NCBI GenBank assembly: GCA_012656075.1
Contig: JAAKBF010000030.1
Coordinates: forward strand, 124,001-188,000
Source of the DNA: Phytophthora hibernalis
Taxonomy: Eukaryota > Oomycota > Peronosporomycetes > Peronosporales > Peronosporaceae
Direction of reading: 5' to 3'
DNA: 64,000 nucleotides
Made by a program: the position numbers and the translations under genes. Of this stretch, positions 47,394-58,765 are shown in pieces. Every line of letters starts with the position of its first letter. Positions within the stretch are counted from its first letter, which is position 1. The notes under the pieces were generated by a model. It had not been told where the DNA came from, ran no database searches, and worked only from the letters and a program-made list of their open reading frames with translations.

Positions 47394-48784
47394 CTACTAC
47401 AGTAGTACTTCGGCAGCAGCTTCTTAACATTGCGGCTATGATGTTCCTCCTCCCTGATCACAAACAACTCGTCGATATATTTTGTATGATTTTCTTTTCT
47501 CGTGCAAGTCTCCAAAACCCCACGTCGTCTGCAGTTGCTCCTCGAACTCAGCCCTCCCTCTCGCTGCCGTTCGTCCAGCCTTTGACGTACACACTACTAC
47601 ACGGGACACGCCGCCTACTTGGTTACAGCGATCTTCTTGAGCGTCTCAACACGCACGGGGCCAGCTCGGGAGCGCACCGGGTACCGGTCCAAGTACACGA
47701 CCTCGCACTTGTTGTTGGTCTTGATGCCCTTGACGACCGTCTCCCAGACCTTGTTCTTCTTCATCTGGATGGGCGTCACGGGCTCCTGCAGCTCCTCGCC
47801 GCTGGCGTACACGCGCTCGCCCACCTCGGCCTCAGGACTCGGGTCCAGCAGCTCCACCTTGCCCTTGTCATTGGCGCACAGCAGGATGCCGCCCGTGGAG
47901 CGCGTACGCACGACCTTGACCATCTTGAGGTTGCACAGCACCACGACCTTGCGATCCACGAGCTCCTCCTCGGCGAAGAAGGGCTGGTGCTCCATGACCA
48001 TCTCCAGCTCCTCGCCCTTGCCGATGTCCACCTTCTCGATGTAGTGGCGCTCCGAGTGCGGGTGCGCCTTGACCTCGGTGATCTTGCCCACCCGCAGGTC
48101 CAGCTGGGAGAAGACGATCGGGGAGCTGTACACGTCGGACTTGACCATGGCTGATAGGGTAGAACTTGGCTTGCGTGCTGCTAAAACGGGGTTCTCTGCT
48201 TGGACTGAAGAACCACTTGTGCGCTGGAAGACGACTTGGGAAATGGCACGATCTGAACAAGGCGTACGTACTGGGCCAAAAGCCCAAGACATGCAGCGAG
48301 CCAACTTCAACCAGTTTATTCATGGGTGGGGTTTCCACCAATCGCAGCGCCGGGTCCATGGAAAGGACGCTTTCGCATTGGCCGGGAAATGCCGCGTGTC
48401 TGCCTGCTTGTTGTTGGTTGTGCCTTTCAATCGTATTGCCCTCTGGGGTTCACTCGATACTCGAGTCAATAGGCAGCGGCGTCAGTAGTTTTCATGCTCG
48501 ACGAGCTGCTAGGGCTTGCAACAACGGAGCCAAAGCGTGGAACTCGTGAGACTTTGATGATGAGCATTGACGCGCGCGCCGCTTCACTCAGGGGGATGGG
48601 CACGTTTATGTTGAAGTGCGTTGGGCTCCCTGCGAGACTTGATACGCATTGAAGTTACTGGAACTTTGGCCTCGATCGGGAGCGCGGCATACAAAGCGCA
48701 AGTCGCGCAAGTCGCGCCAACGAGGCCGAACGCTTGGCTGCTGTCTGGACACGCGCTTCAGTTCTGCTTCGTGACGGACGGACG
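47390..48784 (-). repeat. Inverted duplication, arm A
   Basis: 1,395 bp match the reverse complement of 49731-51126 with only a few differences, mostly in homopolymer length (near 47444 and 47494) plus one C/T change near 47410. It includes a complete gene with its upstream region. Confidence 0.95.
47615..48148 (-). CDS. EMAPII-type tRNA-binding domain protein, copy A
   Basis: 177 residues from an ATG in strong context (GCCATGG), though the frame is open about 160 bp upstream. It is an OB-fold tRNA-binding domain with the EMAPII C-terminal extension: DLRVGKITEVKAHPHSERHY (strand 1 region), VVVLCNLKMVKVVRTRSTGG, ILLCAND, LLDPSPEAEVGERV, then KKNKVWETVVKGIKTNNKCE and a Pro/Arg-rich strand. Such domains (AIMP1, Arc1p, the tail of tyrosyl-tRNA synthetases) bind the elbow of tRNA and help aminoacyl-tRNA synthetases; here it stands alone. 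Protein sequence is identical to copy B. Transcription runs away from the spacer. High G+C at third positions matches the housekeeping genes, unlike the AT-rich surroundings. Confidence 0.9.
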   Translation of the reverse strand: MVKSDVYSSPIVFSQLDLRVGKITEVKAHPHSERHYIEKVDIGKGEELEMVMEHQPFFAEEELVDRKVVVLCNLKMVKVVRTRSTGGILLCANDKGKVELLDPSPEAEVGERVYASGEELQEPVTPIQMKKNKVWETVVKGIKTNNKCEVVYLDRYPVRSRAGPVRVETLKKIAVTK

Positions 48785-49730
48785 ATACATGTATCGCACC
48801 CCTGGAATGGGCCGAGCTGTGTACGCTCGTGTCGTCACCAGCGCATGCCAGAGAGGGCGCCTGTGCCCGCCATAGTTAGCAGACGCCGGGACAAGCATCT
48901 ACGCGCTGCATCAGGACGGCTATGTGCGACTAGGCTAACGGCGCAGGAGTTAGATCGTCTTCGGTGTTAAACCGGGAGTTAGTGCTGGAACGGACCGATG
49001 GGCAATAAAAGCGAATGCGAATGGGGATAATAACAAAAACTGAAGCATATTATGCTTCAGTTTTTGTAGGACTTTGCGTTGTGTTCTAATTTAGAAAGTT
49101 GGAATCTTACCTGTTAGTCCTGTGTTTTTTCTAACGTTATTACTTTGGTTTGGTTCCAGTACTACATGTATGGCAATGTTGGCGCTGAAGCAGCCAAAGT
49201 AAGAACAAAAAACAGCCAAATGCCTTGAACAGATCTGATCGTTATCAGGTTTTCGGCGACAATTGCAGAAAATGAGCCGCATAAACGCGCAACGTGAGGA
49301 TGCCTCATCGTTCATTCGCTAAAAATGGAACAAGTTTGAGCGAATTGTTACCATCGCCTGCATCGTGACACCCAACGCCCTTCACGCTTGACGCTCTACA
49401 TGTACATGTACTAGTAGCAGTGCAACACGGATGCTGAACGCGCTACGATGTGTTTATCACCTGGCCATTCTCTGTGCGTCCGACGCCGGAAACCTGATAA
49501 CAGCTTCAACTTGTCTCTTTTACCTAATTTTACTTAATAAACGCACAGGAATCATTTTACTGGGATCGATACGTGTGTATGCGCAGGTGGATATCACCCG
49601 AGACCACACTGCGTATATGAAGGCCAAACGCAACGATAACTAGCTAAGGGACCGCATAGCTAATGCCTACAACGGAGTGATGTCCGCACTATGGCGGATC
49701 TGGCTCACATTGGCTGCGGTGATGCGATAG
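48785..49730. other. Spacer of the inverted duplication
   Basis: About 945 bp of unique sequence between the arms. It holds no convincing gene. Frames starting inside an arm run into it and end by chance. Confidence 0.6.
49033..49067. repeat. Perfect 17-bp palindrome with one-base centre
   Basis: acaaaaactgaagcata, then one t, then its exact reverse complement. It sits in the spacer between the arms of the inverted duplication. Confidence 0.9.
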
Positions 49731-51126
49731 CGTCCGTCCGTCACGAAGCAGAACTGAAGCGCGTGTCCAGACAGCAGCCAAGCGTTCGGCCTCGTTGGCG
49801 CGACTTGCGCGACTTGCGCTTTGTATGCCGCGCTCCCGATCGAGGCCAAAGTTCCAGTAACTTCAATGCGTATCAAGTCTCGCAGGGAGCCCAACGCACT
49901 TCAACATAAACGTGCCCATCCCCCTGAGTGAAGCGGCGCGCGCGTCAATGCTCATCATCAAAGTCTCACGAGTTCCACGCTTTGGCTCCGTTGTTGCAAG
50001 CCCTAGCAGCTCGTCGAGCATGAAAACTACTGACGCCGCTGCCTATTGACTCGAGTATCGAGTGAACCCCAGAGGGCAATACGATTGAAAGGCACAACCA
50101 ACAACAAGCAGGCAGACACGCGGCATTTCCCGGCCAATGCGAAAGCGTCCTTTCCATGGACCCGGCGCTGCGATTGGTGGAAACCCCACCCATGAATAAA
50201 CTGGTTGAAGTTGGCTCGCTGCATGTCTTGGGCTTTTGGCCCAGTACGTACGCCTTGTTCAGATCGTGCCATTTCCCAAGTCGTCTTCCAGCGCACAAGT
50301 GGTTCTTCAGTCCAAGCAGAGAACCCCGTTTTAGCAGCACGCAAGCCAAGTTCTACCCTATCAGCCATGGTCAAGTCCGACGTGTACAGCTCCCCGATCG
50401 TCTTCTCCCAGCTGGACCTGCGGGTGGGCAAGATCACCGAGGTCAAGGCGCACCCGCACTCGGAGCGCCACTACATCGAGAAGGTGGACATCGGCAAGGG
50501 CGAGGAGCTGGAGATGGTCATGGAGCACCAGCCCTTCTTCGCCGAGGAGGAGCTCGTGGATCGCAAGGTCGTGGTGCTGTGCAACCTCAAGATGGTCAAG
50601 GTCGTGCGTACGCGCTCCACGGGCGGCATCCTGCTGTGCGCCAATGACAAGGGCAAGGTGGAGCTGCTGGACCCGAGTCCTGAGGCCGAGGTGGGCGAGC
50701 GCGTGTACGCCAGCGGCGAGGAGCTGCAGGAGCCCGTGACGCCCATCCAGATGAAGAAGAACAAGGTCTGGGAGACGGTCGTCAAGGGCATCAAGACCAA
50801 CAACAAGTGCGAGGTCGTGTACTTGGACCGGTACCCGGTGCGCTCCCGAGCTGGCCCCGTGCGTGTTGAGACGCTCAAGAAGATCGCTGTAACCAAGTAG
50901 GCGGCGTGTCCCCGTGTAGTAGTGTGTACGTCAAAGGCTGGACGAACGGCAGCGAGAGGGAGGGCTGAGTTCGAGGAGCAACTGCAGACGACGTGGGGTT
51001 TTGGAGACTTGCACGAGAAAAAGAAAATCATACAAAATATATCGACGAGTTGTTTGTGATCAGGAGGAGGAACATCATAGCCGCAATGTTAAGAAGCTGC
51101 TGCCGAAATACTACTGTAGTAGCAAA
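49731..51126 (+). repeat. Inverted duplication, arm B
   Basis: 1,396 bp, the mirror copy of 47390-48784. Sequence similarity stops sharply at both edges: at 49731 against the spacer and at 51126, where arm A meets the foldback element. Confidence 0.95.
50367..50900 (+). CDS. EMAPII-type tRNA-binding domain protein, copy B
   Basis: Same 177-residue protein as copy A at 47615-48148, in opposite orientation and without any residue change. The copy has its own ATG in the same strong context and the same upstream 560 bp, so both copies should be expressed if either is. The complete identity, including silent sites as far as I can compare by eye, points to a very recent duplication, gene conversion between arms, or an assembly fold-over. 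Confidence 0.9.
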   Translation: MVKSDVYSSPIVFSQLDLRVGKITEVKAHPHSERHYIEKVDIGKGEELEMVMEHQPFFAEEELVDRKVVVLCNLKMVKVVRTRSTGGILLCANDKGKVELLDPSPEAEVGERVYASGEELQEPVTPIQMKKNKVWETVVKGIKTNNKCEVVYLDRYPVRSRAGPVRVETLKKIAVTK

Positions 51127-51324
51127 GACGTGGGTTGGACTGGAGGACGAGGGCGGCGTGAAGATGTCGTTTTTCTGAAGGATACGATTTGATTCCAGGC
51201 AGCGTTTTTGAATCAAGATCCGACGCATTCAATATCACCCACCGACAGCGACGTTTGGTTAGAATTGTCGTGCTTCGTCTTTGAGCGGAAAACTAACGCC
51301 TACAACGATTCGACTATGCCATAT
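51127..51324. other. Junction sequence
   Basis: Unique sequence between arm B and dispersed repeat copy 2; nothing recognised. Confidence 0.4.
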
Positions 51325-51465
51325 TTTTGATCATCACGAGTCATTCAGCTCGGAAGCCAGGAACAAGTTCCTTTCACGACTCGTCGCCGTCACTATGATT
51401 AAATGGGAGTATCGCTATATGGGAGTTTCGCGATCTGAGAGTATCACTATTTAGGAGGGCCTATC
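51325..51465 (-). repeat. Dispersed repeat, copy 2 (inverted relative to 42783-42925)
   Basis: Reverse-complement match to 42783-42925, including the 17-bp units (gggagtatcg, gggagtttcg) and the ACGACTCGTCGCCGTC block. Together the two copies bracket an 8.4-kb interval that contains all the other repeats of this region. Confidence 0.75.
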
Positions 51466-51749
51466 TTACCACTTCTTTCAGTTTCTGAGCGTTTTCTGGA
51501 GGCTTCATAAATATAAATAGATTTTAATCCCTAGAGGCGAGGCATTCAGCACGGCAATATCCGGATACCGTTTCTCAGTAAGGTACATTGACGTCATTTA
51601 TCCACTAGCTACGGCTAACGACATCTTATGTCCATCTGCTGGTTGCCTTTGTATCATCCAGCATCGCTAGTTCTCGCTGGCACCTCTGCCGCTCTGCGAT
51701 CACCGCCACCGTCGCCTAAGTTCCGGCGAGTGCACCCTCGTTCGGGTGT

Positions 51750-52115
51750 GCTAGTCCATATTCTTGCGACCTATGCGCGTGATCCCCTCTAGATAGCTCG
51801 AGGACCCGCTTCCACATTTCCAAGTTTTCGCCGTCGGTGTCCAAACAGCTTTAGCCGCTCGTTCTTGTGTCCATTGCCCGGTTAGCCAGACAGTCAGCCA
51901 TTCGGTTAAATTCCCTGAGGTGGTGACACCACGGAGGGTCGTTAGTTGTGCGATCGTCCCACGGCACTTCCCGTACATGGGTTTGAGATGCGCTACTTGT
52001 AGCGGGTGTCTGGAGTTGAGAGATCATTTTGCTGTCCCTGACAACATGCAATGGTGAAAACCATAATTTTCCACACGCCGCCATCCCCAAGTAGTATGAA
52101 GACAAAGGTTTACCT
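51750..52115 (-). mobile_element. LINE-type RNase H domain remnant
   Basis: Minus-strand frames give YYLGMAACGKLWFSPLHVV, then RDSKMI (the usual GDSK/L Asp motif with G changed to R), and HHLREFNRMADCLANRAMD with the terminal catalytic Asp region. This is the RNase H domain that ends the second protein of oomycete non-LTR retrotransposons. The reverse transcriptase is missing and a frame change lies near 51960. Confidence 0.7.
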
Positions 52116-52599
52116 CTGTAAATATATACTTCTCTTTCAGCACTTGCGCAAATAGCTGCAATCGCATTCAGCGGCGATTCAACGAAATGATGTACTTTCG
52201 CTTCAAATCCCAGGTGTTATCGCACTTTAGCCAATGAAGCACGTGCATTCTTGAAGAAAAAAGACAACCCTTTATCCGCATGCTTGGTCTCAAACGGGTG
52301 TGTTTTATAATGCTTGTAGCTCTTAAACGGCTGGGAATTGGGTAATTCTGACCCGATTTTCGAAATCTACGCGTGAAACAACCCTTTTATCTAAATGTCA
52401 CCATAGGTTTTATGCAATAAACACGCTAAAACGGATGGCTACATTCTGGTCCAATGACTAATGACGAGTACAATAACCAATCGCCATCTCCTTGTGCCTC
52501 GAGTTGTCCAGACATTTCATCTAACACAACAGCAGCATTCACGACGTCCTGATCCTTCTACAAGGTCACCGACACAAACAGCACATTATTGTCTGCGTT
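52116..52599. other. Non-coding region
   Basis: No gene or repeat recognised. Confidence 0.45.
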
Positions 52600-52619
52600 G
52601 GCGATGCACTCGTCTTCTC

Positions 52620-52790
52620 GTTGGCAGCCAGTACAGCAGTGTGTACCGGGCCACACGAATAATCTGAGGGAGAGGCTCGATACATACCGGTGTGTGCCGG
52701 TCTACACAAATAGACCCATCGGGAGCACCGATACATACCGGAGTGTACCGGACATACACCGATATATACCGAACCACACGAACTAGGGCT
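52620..52790. repeat. Short minisatellite
   Basis: Imperfect units of about 20-25 bp containing ataccggtgtgt or gtgtaccgg alternate with acacgaa/acacaaat segments. Confidence 0.6.
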
Positions 52791-52809
52791 AGGATAGGAT
52801 TAATACGAC

Positions 52810-54010
52810 AAGTCGCGCTGCGCACGAAGAAGCTCTAAAAGTTATGCTTTTATGGTAAAGTAATGAAAATTTTACTAACTACTACAGTAGTGTACTGTGT
52901 GAGGGCTACGCAAATGCTGGTATTCAGTGTCGAGCGCTTGCCACTGGCAATCTGCCAGTGCGTCTTTACCATCACAGCTTACTAAGGGCCTCTTACAGTT
53001 AGTGTGCATGTACATGTAAATTTCATACAGAGCTGCACTAGACCTATATGACCACGTCCTCGTCACAGCCGTAGCATCTGCTAGTGCCAGATAACTCGTA
53101 GATGAAAATCTTCGTTGTACTAGGTACACGTAGCATCCCAGCCAAACCACGTAAAGGATTTTAGGGTGAAAATAAAAAGTTTTGCCTTTCAGACACGGCT
53201 AGCTGTGAGCCAGCAGTTCCTACCAACACGTGCGTATAATACCGGCAGCACTTCGCGTTTTATTGCGCTCGATTCGCGCAATATCTAATGCCGTACACGT
53301 TACATACCTAGTTGAGGCGGACATTACAGGCAACCACTCGGACCCATCTATATAAACAGGCGACCTGCTTATATATGAGATGCCCCCGGTTCCGTTTTTC
53401 CTGCTGAATCCGGTGGACCCAGCCCTAGGTGCAGATTTAACTTACTTCACAATCTCATTTTACTGGGATAGCAGTAGCTTTAGAGCGTGTGAAAGCCCAC
53501 ATCAGGTTATTCACAGCCTAAATCGAGTTAATTCGTGTCGGTAACTGAACCCGGTAACAGTAGCCGATAACTGAAGCCGTAACTGAAGTCGGTCGCGTTG
53601 TGTCAATCTACCGCTCGGGAAATGACATAGACAACCTGGTGAGAGTCCGCCCATGGGTGACCTAACACTGGGTCACCAACACAGTCGCGTGTGAGCTCGC
53701 CCTTTTGGTTCCGCGTACAGGGAGCATGGACCGATATCCGTGCCGAAGTCTGTTTTGAGAGAACCAATGTAGAGTGAGCCGTAGTGACATCGCTGGTGGC
53801 ATCAAAAGGCCGCACCCGTCATCTTCACCCGCCTTGAAAGTAGAGCACCGTGCCCAATTGCTAGCACCCCTCTATGATCTCAGTGATGCAGTCGTCCAGT
53901 GTGTCATCTGAGGGCTTCGTGTAAGCTTTTCGTTCTACAGCTACCTCCCAAATCAGGTGGGGTATCGCCGGTAAAACAAGTCCAAAGCACGCCGCATCAA
54001 GCTCTATGTT
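52810..54010. other. Non-coding region with a short tandem array
   Basis: No gene is supported. Around 53530-53600 four or five units based on gtaactgaagccg are repeated, similar in style to the arrays at 1198 and 3510. Confidence 0.45.
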
Positions 54011-54019
54011 AGACAGGCG

Positions 54020-55305
54020 CTGTCATTGTCATTCCGCAACCTCACAACCAAATCAACTACTTCAGGTCTCCCAAGCAGCGCAACGCTTGAGGAAGATCCT
54101 CGAAGCACTCTCGTACACCGCCTCGAACTTTTACAGACGTGGATGTACGAGTTGTCTACACATGGCAGCGATCGATCATCATTTACTCAGCTTGTGAAGC
54201 CTAGTTCCAGTCTACCAAAGAGTATACCCATGTGTGGTCGGGACTTAAAGCTAGTGAGTGGGTGTTGGCAGTACCGTTGGAAGTGGTGTCGAATTTCATT
54301 GCCAATCTTGCGCTGGTCGAAGCGCAGAGCACGAATCTAGTATCTTCCTACATGTTATGTTTCAGTCGACTCGCCGATAACAAGCTACAGTCGTACAAGT
54401 TTGATGCCATGCCGGTGAAGGCTCCTCAATCGAGAGATGGGAAAGAGGCTAATCATCGTTGAATAGTGAGAACGCAAGAACAGTTTACTGAAGCAGACAA
54501 GACGTGTCCGAAAAAGACGCAGCTTTAATTGCAAGGGCGCTTCCCGAATGTGACCAAGGAGGCGATGGCATGCGTACTACTTTATCCGCAAACGAACATC
54601 GAGCGACGAAACGATTGCAGCTGTCGGTAATATCCCTCGGAAGGAGGAGAAGACTATCAGCAAGAACAGCATTGACAACCTGCGCGACGATCACCCGAAA
54701 TAGTTTGCGCAGATAGAAAATCTCGTTAAGATACTTCTAAGCCAGCAGGAGACCTCGCAGATCTGCATACTCAGCCAAGCATATCATCCCCGTTTTCTTC
54801 TCCCTGGGTGGGATGACAAAGATGAGTTGCTGTTGGGGTCTCCAATCCGAGAAATCAAATCGAGTGAAGAGGTGAAGGAATCCGAGATCAACGCGAGAGT
54901 GAACGCTATCATGAAAGCCTGGTTCGGGTTAGAATATGAGTGGACGGAGGTTGACAGTGTCAGAACCCCGGCAATACCAAGGAAGATATGTCCAAGTTCA
55001 TGTCCATTGATGGGCACAAACGTATGTAGTGGGCATAGTTGGGCCAGTACAAGCATGCCGGAGTGCTGCAGTGGTTCCGTGACGAGCACCTTCCCTCTAT
55101 TTCTCTGCTAGCGCGCATCCATCTCGGCAAAATCGCGTCGTTAGTGTTCCAGGAGCGGGTTTTGTGAAAGGGAGGAATAGTCATGGGTCCTCTGTAGACG
55201 AAGACTGACAGCAGACGTGCGAAAAGCAGTTGTTACTACACCACAGGGACGAGATCGTGAAGATGAAGAAGGGAGCCCGACAGGCTGTTGATGCCTAAGA
55301 AGTCG
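54020..55305 (+). mobile_element. hAT transposase remnant 1 (C-terminal two thirds)
   Basis: Frames in series give ALVEAQSTNLVSSYMLCFSRLADNKLQSY (54310-54400), a middle block with PRFLLPGWDDKDELLLGSPIREI-like sequence (54785-54860), WFGLEYEW (54920-54945) and the dimerisation end with LQWFRDEHLPSISLLARIHLGKI (55065-55135) and GGIVMGPL (55172-55195). This is the pattern of oomycete hAT proteins. Many stops and frame changes are present. Confidence 0.7.
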
Positions 55306-55403
55306 AATGCACTACTACTAGCCCTTTTTCGAAATCAGTACTAATATGAGTATGTGCCTGTGAAATGCCCGAATATTGCGGGTGATACTACTACTCGATA
55401 CTA

Positions 55404-57262
55404 TTGACCACTGGGCCTCATATTTTCTGCCCGACTTTTCCAGGTGAAGACACAATGTCAGGACACCCGGAAGGGCGTCCAAGCTTCCCAGAAGGCGCAG
55501 ATTTCAGGCCTATAGATGAAATGGGGAGGGCGAAAAGTGGTTACAAGAATAGTGAGTGCCGATTCTGCAGAGCTGCGATATCACAAGCGCGGCCCTCATT
55601 CCAGTAATTACCAGACCTCGCAACTTCAAAAGCCATCTCTCGCGATGTCAGTATTATGAGTCCTCTCAACTTCAACTAGTTTCGACGATCTCGGCATCCT
55701 CGACAGTGACACATGAAGCGACCCACCAGCAACAGCACCTCCATCAAGGCCCCTGTCGATTTCCGGGCGCAGGATATCAGTGTACTGCTGCACGGCCTGT
55801 ACGAGTTGACTCCCATATTTTACTCCGGCCCCAAACGCTACGAGCCCTGATGATCGGAAATCGCAGTCCCCAAAGCGCAAAACAACAAGGCCTAGAAAAA
55901 GCGGCAATTCTCGAGCAGTGAAATCAAGCGAATTGAGTGTTCTCTTGTGGATATGCACCCCGCCAATGAACTGTCAGATCTGTTAATAGAGGATGAATTG
56001 GGTTAACGAGTGCTTGAGCTATTGTGCCCCGGTCTGGCTGTCATCCTCCCTTCCCGCCGTGTTTTCGATGGACGGCTGCTAAAAGAACACGTGCAACGCT
56101 GTAAGATGAAGGACACAGAAGCGCTCAAAACGATGCAAACAGACACGGAAGGTCTCATCAACCTTGCCTCGAACGTGTGGATAAACATTTCAAAAGAACA
56201 TTTATTGGCTGTTCAATTAACGCTGTTTGGAATAGCGTTAACTTACGCTCTTTCAGCAGTCGTTGTCGACCACGCCGGGTTAGCAATTGCAGAGGACCTG
56301 GAAAAGGTGTTGAAGCAAGCACTTGCAGATGCGCGAAAGTTGGTTTTATTATCACTGACAATGAGGGTCAGTGTGCACGAGCGCGACGGATTTTGGATAT
56401 TCGATGGCCGCAAATGATCTTTGTATTTTGGTTCGCACATGGCATCAAAAATTCGTCAAGTCGGTGTTCCAATCTACATTTCGCGATGTAGCAGGCCAAG
56501 CTGCGGCTGCCGTGAATTGCCTAAATCAATCCACTTCAAATGGACCAAGCGTACACAACGACTCATCACAAATTTTGTGCCACTAGGTGGAATTCAATGC
56601 AGGGTTGCTTCGCCTCTCTTCTTCGTGTGCAATTAGCTCTCCAAATGTTTTGTACAAGGACGACGTTGATTTCCTGACTAAGCTTAGTGTTTTGGATGAC
56701 GATACATTTTGGATTGATATGAAACGTACAGAAGCGGGTTTTGCGCCGCTGCCATACGCATCGTATCGACTGAAGCGTGACGAAGACGGTGATGTCGTGC
56801 TGTCCTATGGTGGTATTTACTGCGGAGTTACCAAAGACATCGTCTATCGCGTTGAGCTCGTCAGGTGTGTTGAGGGGCGTTTGTCGCAGTATGAGCAGCC
56901 ACTCGTTATGCATGATATTTTGTATGAAGAGCAGGCTCGGGTGCTACCAAACACGGCTGTGCCTGAAATAGGCGTGCTTCCCAAAATTGCAATGTACTAT
57001 TATCGCAGACGTTTCGCTACCGAAGATATGGGTACCATCAGAAGCGATATGTTCAAGTGGATAAAAGGAACATTTACTAAAGCTAAACACAGTGAGTTGG
57101 AGACTTTATGGAAATATCGGCAATACACACCGGAACAAAGGGATGATATCTTGCTTCCGAAGCTTTCAATGGCGGTATTCTCAATTGGAGTCAACAGTGC
57201 AACATGTGAGCGGATCGTCAGTGAGCTTCGTCTTATACACAGTACATGACGGAACAGGATGA
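55404..57262 (+). mobile_element. hAT element 2, nearly full length but broken
   Basis: A BED-type zinc finger opens it: CRFCRAAIS at 55555-55585, and after a break RNFKSHLSRCQYY at 55618-55656. The transposase core has PGLAVILPSRRVFDG (56028-56075), VWINISKEHLLAVQLTLFG (56174-56235), then in another frame ITDNEGQCARARRIL (56352-56398) with a catalytic Asp. The C-terminal dimerisation domain is in a clean 220-residue frame to 57249 (VLPKIAMYYYRRRF, FSIGVNSATCERIVSELRLIHS). Breaks: near 55600, 56340, 56450 and a TGA at 57247. It follows remnant 1 in the same orientation but the two proteins are unrelated in detail. Confidence 0.8.
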
Positions 57263-58765
57263 GCTCAGGTAGGGCGTTCGATATTCATACAGTGACAATG
57301 CACGTACGCCAACGGGCTCTAGTCAATTCGTCTCGAGAACCCAAGCAAAAACTCTTGATATCTCCGTGGAGCGAGAAATTAATCTCGAAGCATGAAACAC
57401 CGCGTTAACCCTTCATCTCAGCGACCCCAAGCTATCGCCCACGAAGTCGGTGGAAGCGACGATGAATATCCCGAAGGTGGCATCAGCGACATCGCTACTC
57501 TGGAATTATGGGGCATACCTTGATGTATGGAAGGGTGCTTTTAAAAAATGATTTCGAATAATTCCGAACGTTTATAACTTTCTTTTTAGTTTCTTTTATT
57601 TCGCTGAACTAGGAGAGGGTCCCCTTCGTTTGTAAATACGACGATTCTAAATCTACGATCAAGAGAATCTAATGTAAGTACCCACACTTCTAACTACTGC
57701 CCTTGCCACTGAAAGTGACTTTCAGTTTTCCCCTGATGACCACAGGGCTCGGGTGTATTCTTGATTTAACTGCAAGGTTGAAATTCATCTGAAAATTCTG
57801 ATACTGATGTTCAAAATCTGATAATTTCGTCTGATTAAGAATGCCAGAATTCAGGTGCATAAAAAGAACGCATTTAAAATCCATTTAAAATTAGGTCATT
57901 ATAAAATAAAAAGAAATGCACCTTTCTATACCTTGATGAGGTGTTCGAAGACGAAGAGCTTGACACAGGGTATGCTGCGACCGACACAAATTTGCTGAGC
58001 TCTCGTTGTGAACAAGATGGAGATCAGGACAATGAGTTCGAAGAAATCCCCGTCGCGGTTATTCATGAATCCCTCCAAGAGAATGTGCCAAACTTTCCCC
58101 AGGAAGAACAAGTGGGACGATGTTGCTGCGACAGATTTAGATGACCATTATTTGATATTTTGAGGTACTGCGGGACTGGCTTCGATCCACGTGAAAACAG
58201 ATGGGAATACGTTACCCATCAAATCCAGATTGGGGTGGTAATTCCATACCACTTAGCCCCAGTCTTTTGACTACGAGTCTATTTTCGGTGATCGTGGGGC
58301 TTTGTTTTCGCGCGCGTGCATTACCGCTAGTGTATTTTGTCAAAGTTCGGTATCCTATTTTCGGTTAGGTACCAAACCGGTTTTGACACGCAATGAATGT
58401 GTACCGAAGCCAGCCAAGTTGTTGTTCGCCATTTCCCCATGAATCCAATGGCCTTGTACAGATAGCGCATGCGTAAGTATGGTTCAGTTGCTGTTACGCT
58501 CAAGTGAGGTCTAAACCGGCGTTCGTAGATTCCAGGAACCAACGCCGTATTTCTTTTCTGCCTTTTTAGTTGCAGGATCACTTGGAGTTTGGGAGACGCT
58601 ATCACACCTCGGAGGTGAATTGAACAACTGTGTCGAGTCATTGCGGATTGTATTCGGCGCGTTTAGGACACTCGAAGAAGTTGCCAGGCTACTAGATCAA
58701 ATGGAACGCACGAAGTTGGTGAATTGGAACGGTAGTAAGACCGTTGAAATTTGAAGAGTTTCCAT
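57263..58765. other. Non-coding or unassigned region
   Basis: The first 270 bp can be read as the acidic tail of hAT element 2. Beyond that, a short acidic frame at 57941-58144 has no recognised domain. Nothing else is supported. Confidence 0.4.

Noticed and set aside
48621..49894. Two similar frames of 84 and 75 residues sharing their first 56 residues
   Set aside because: They start in the two arms of the inverted duplication and end in unrelated spacer sequence; the sharing follows from the duplication.
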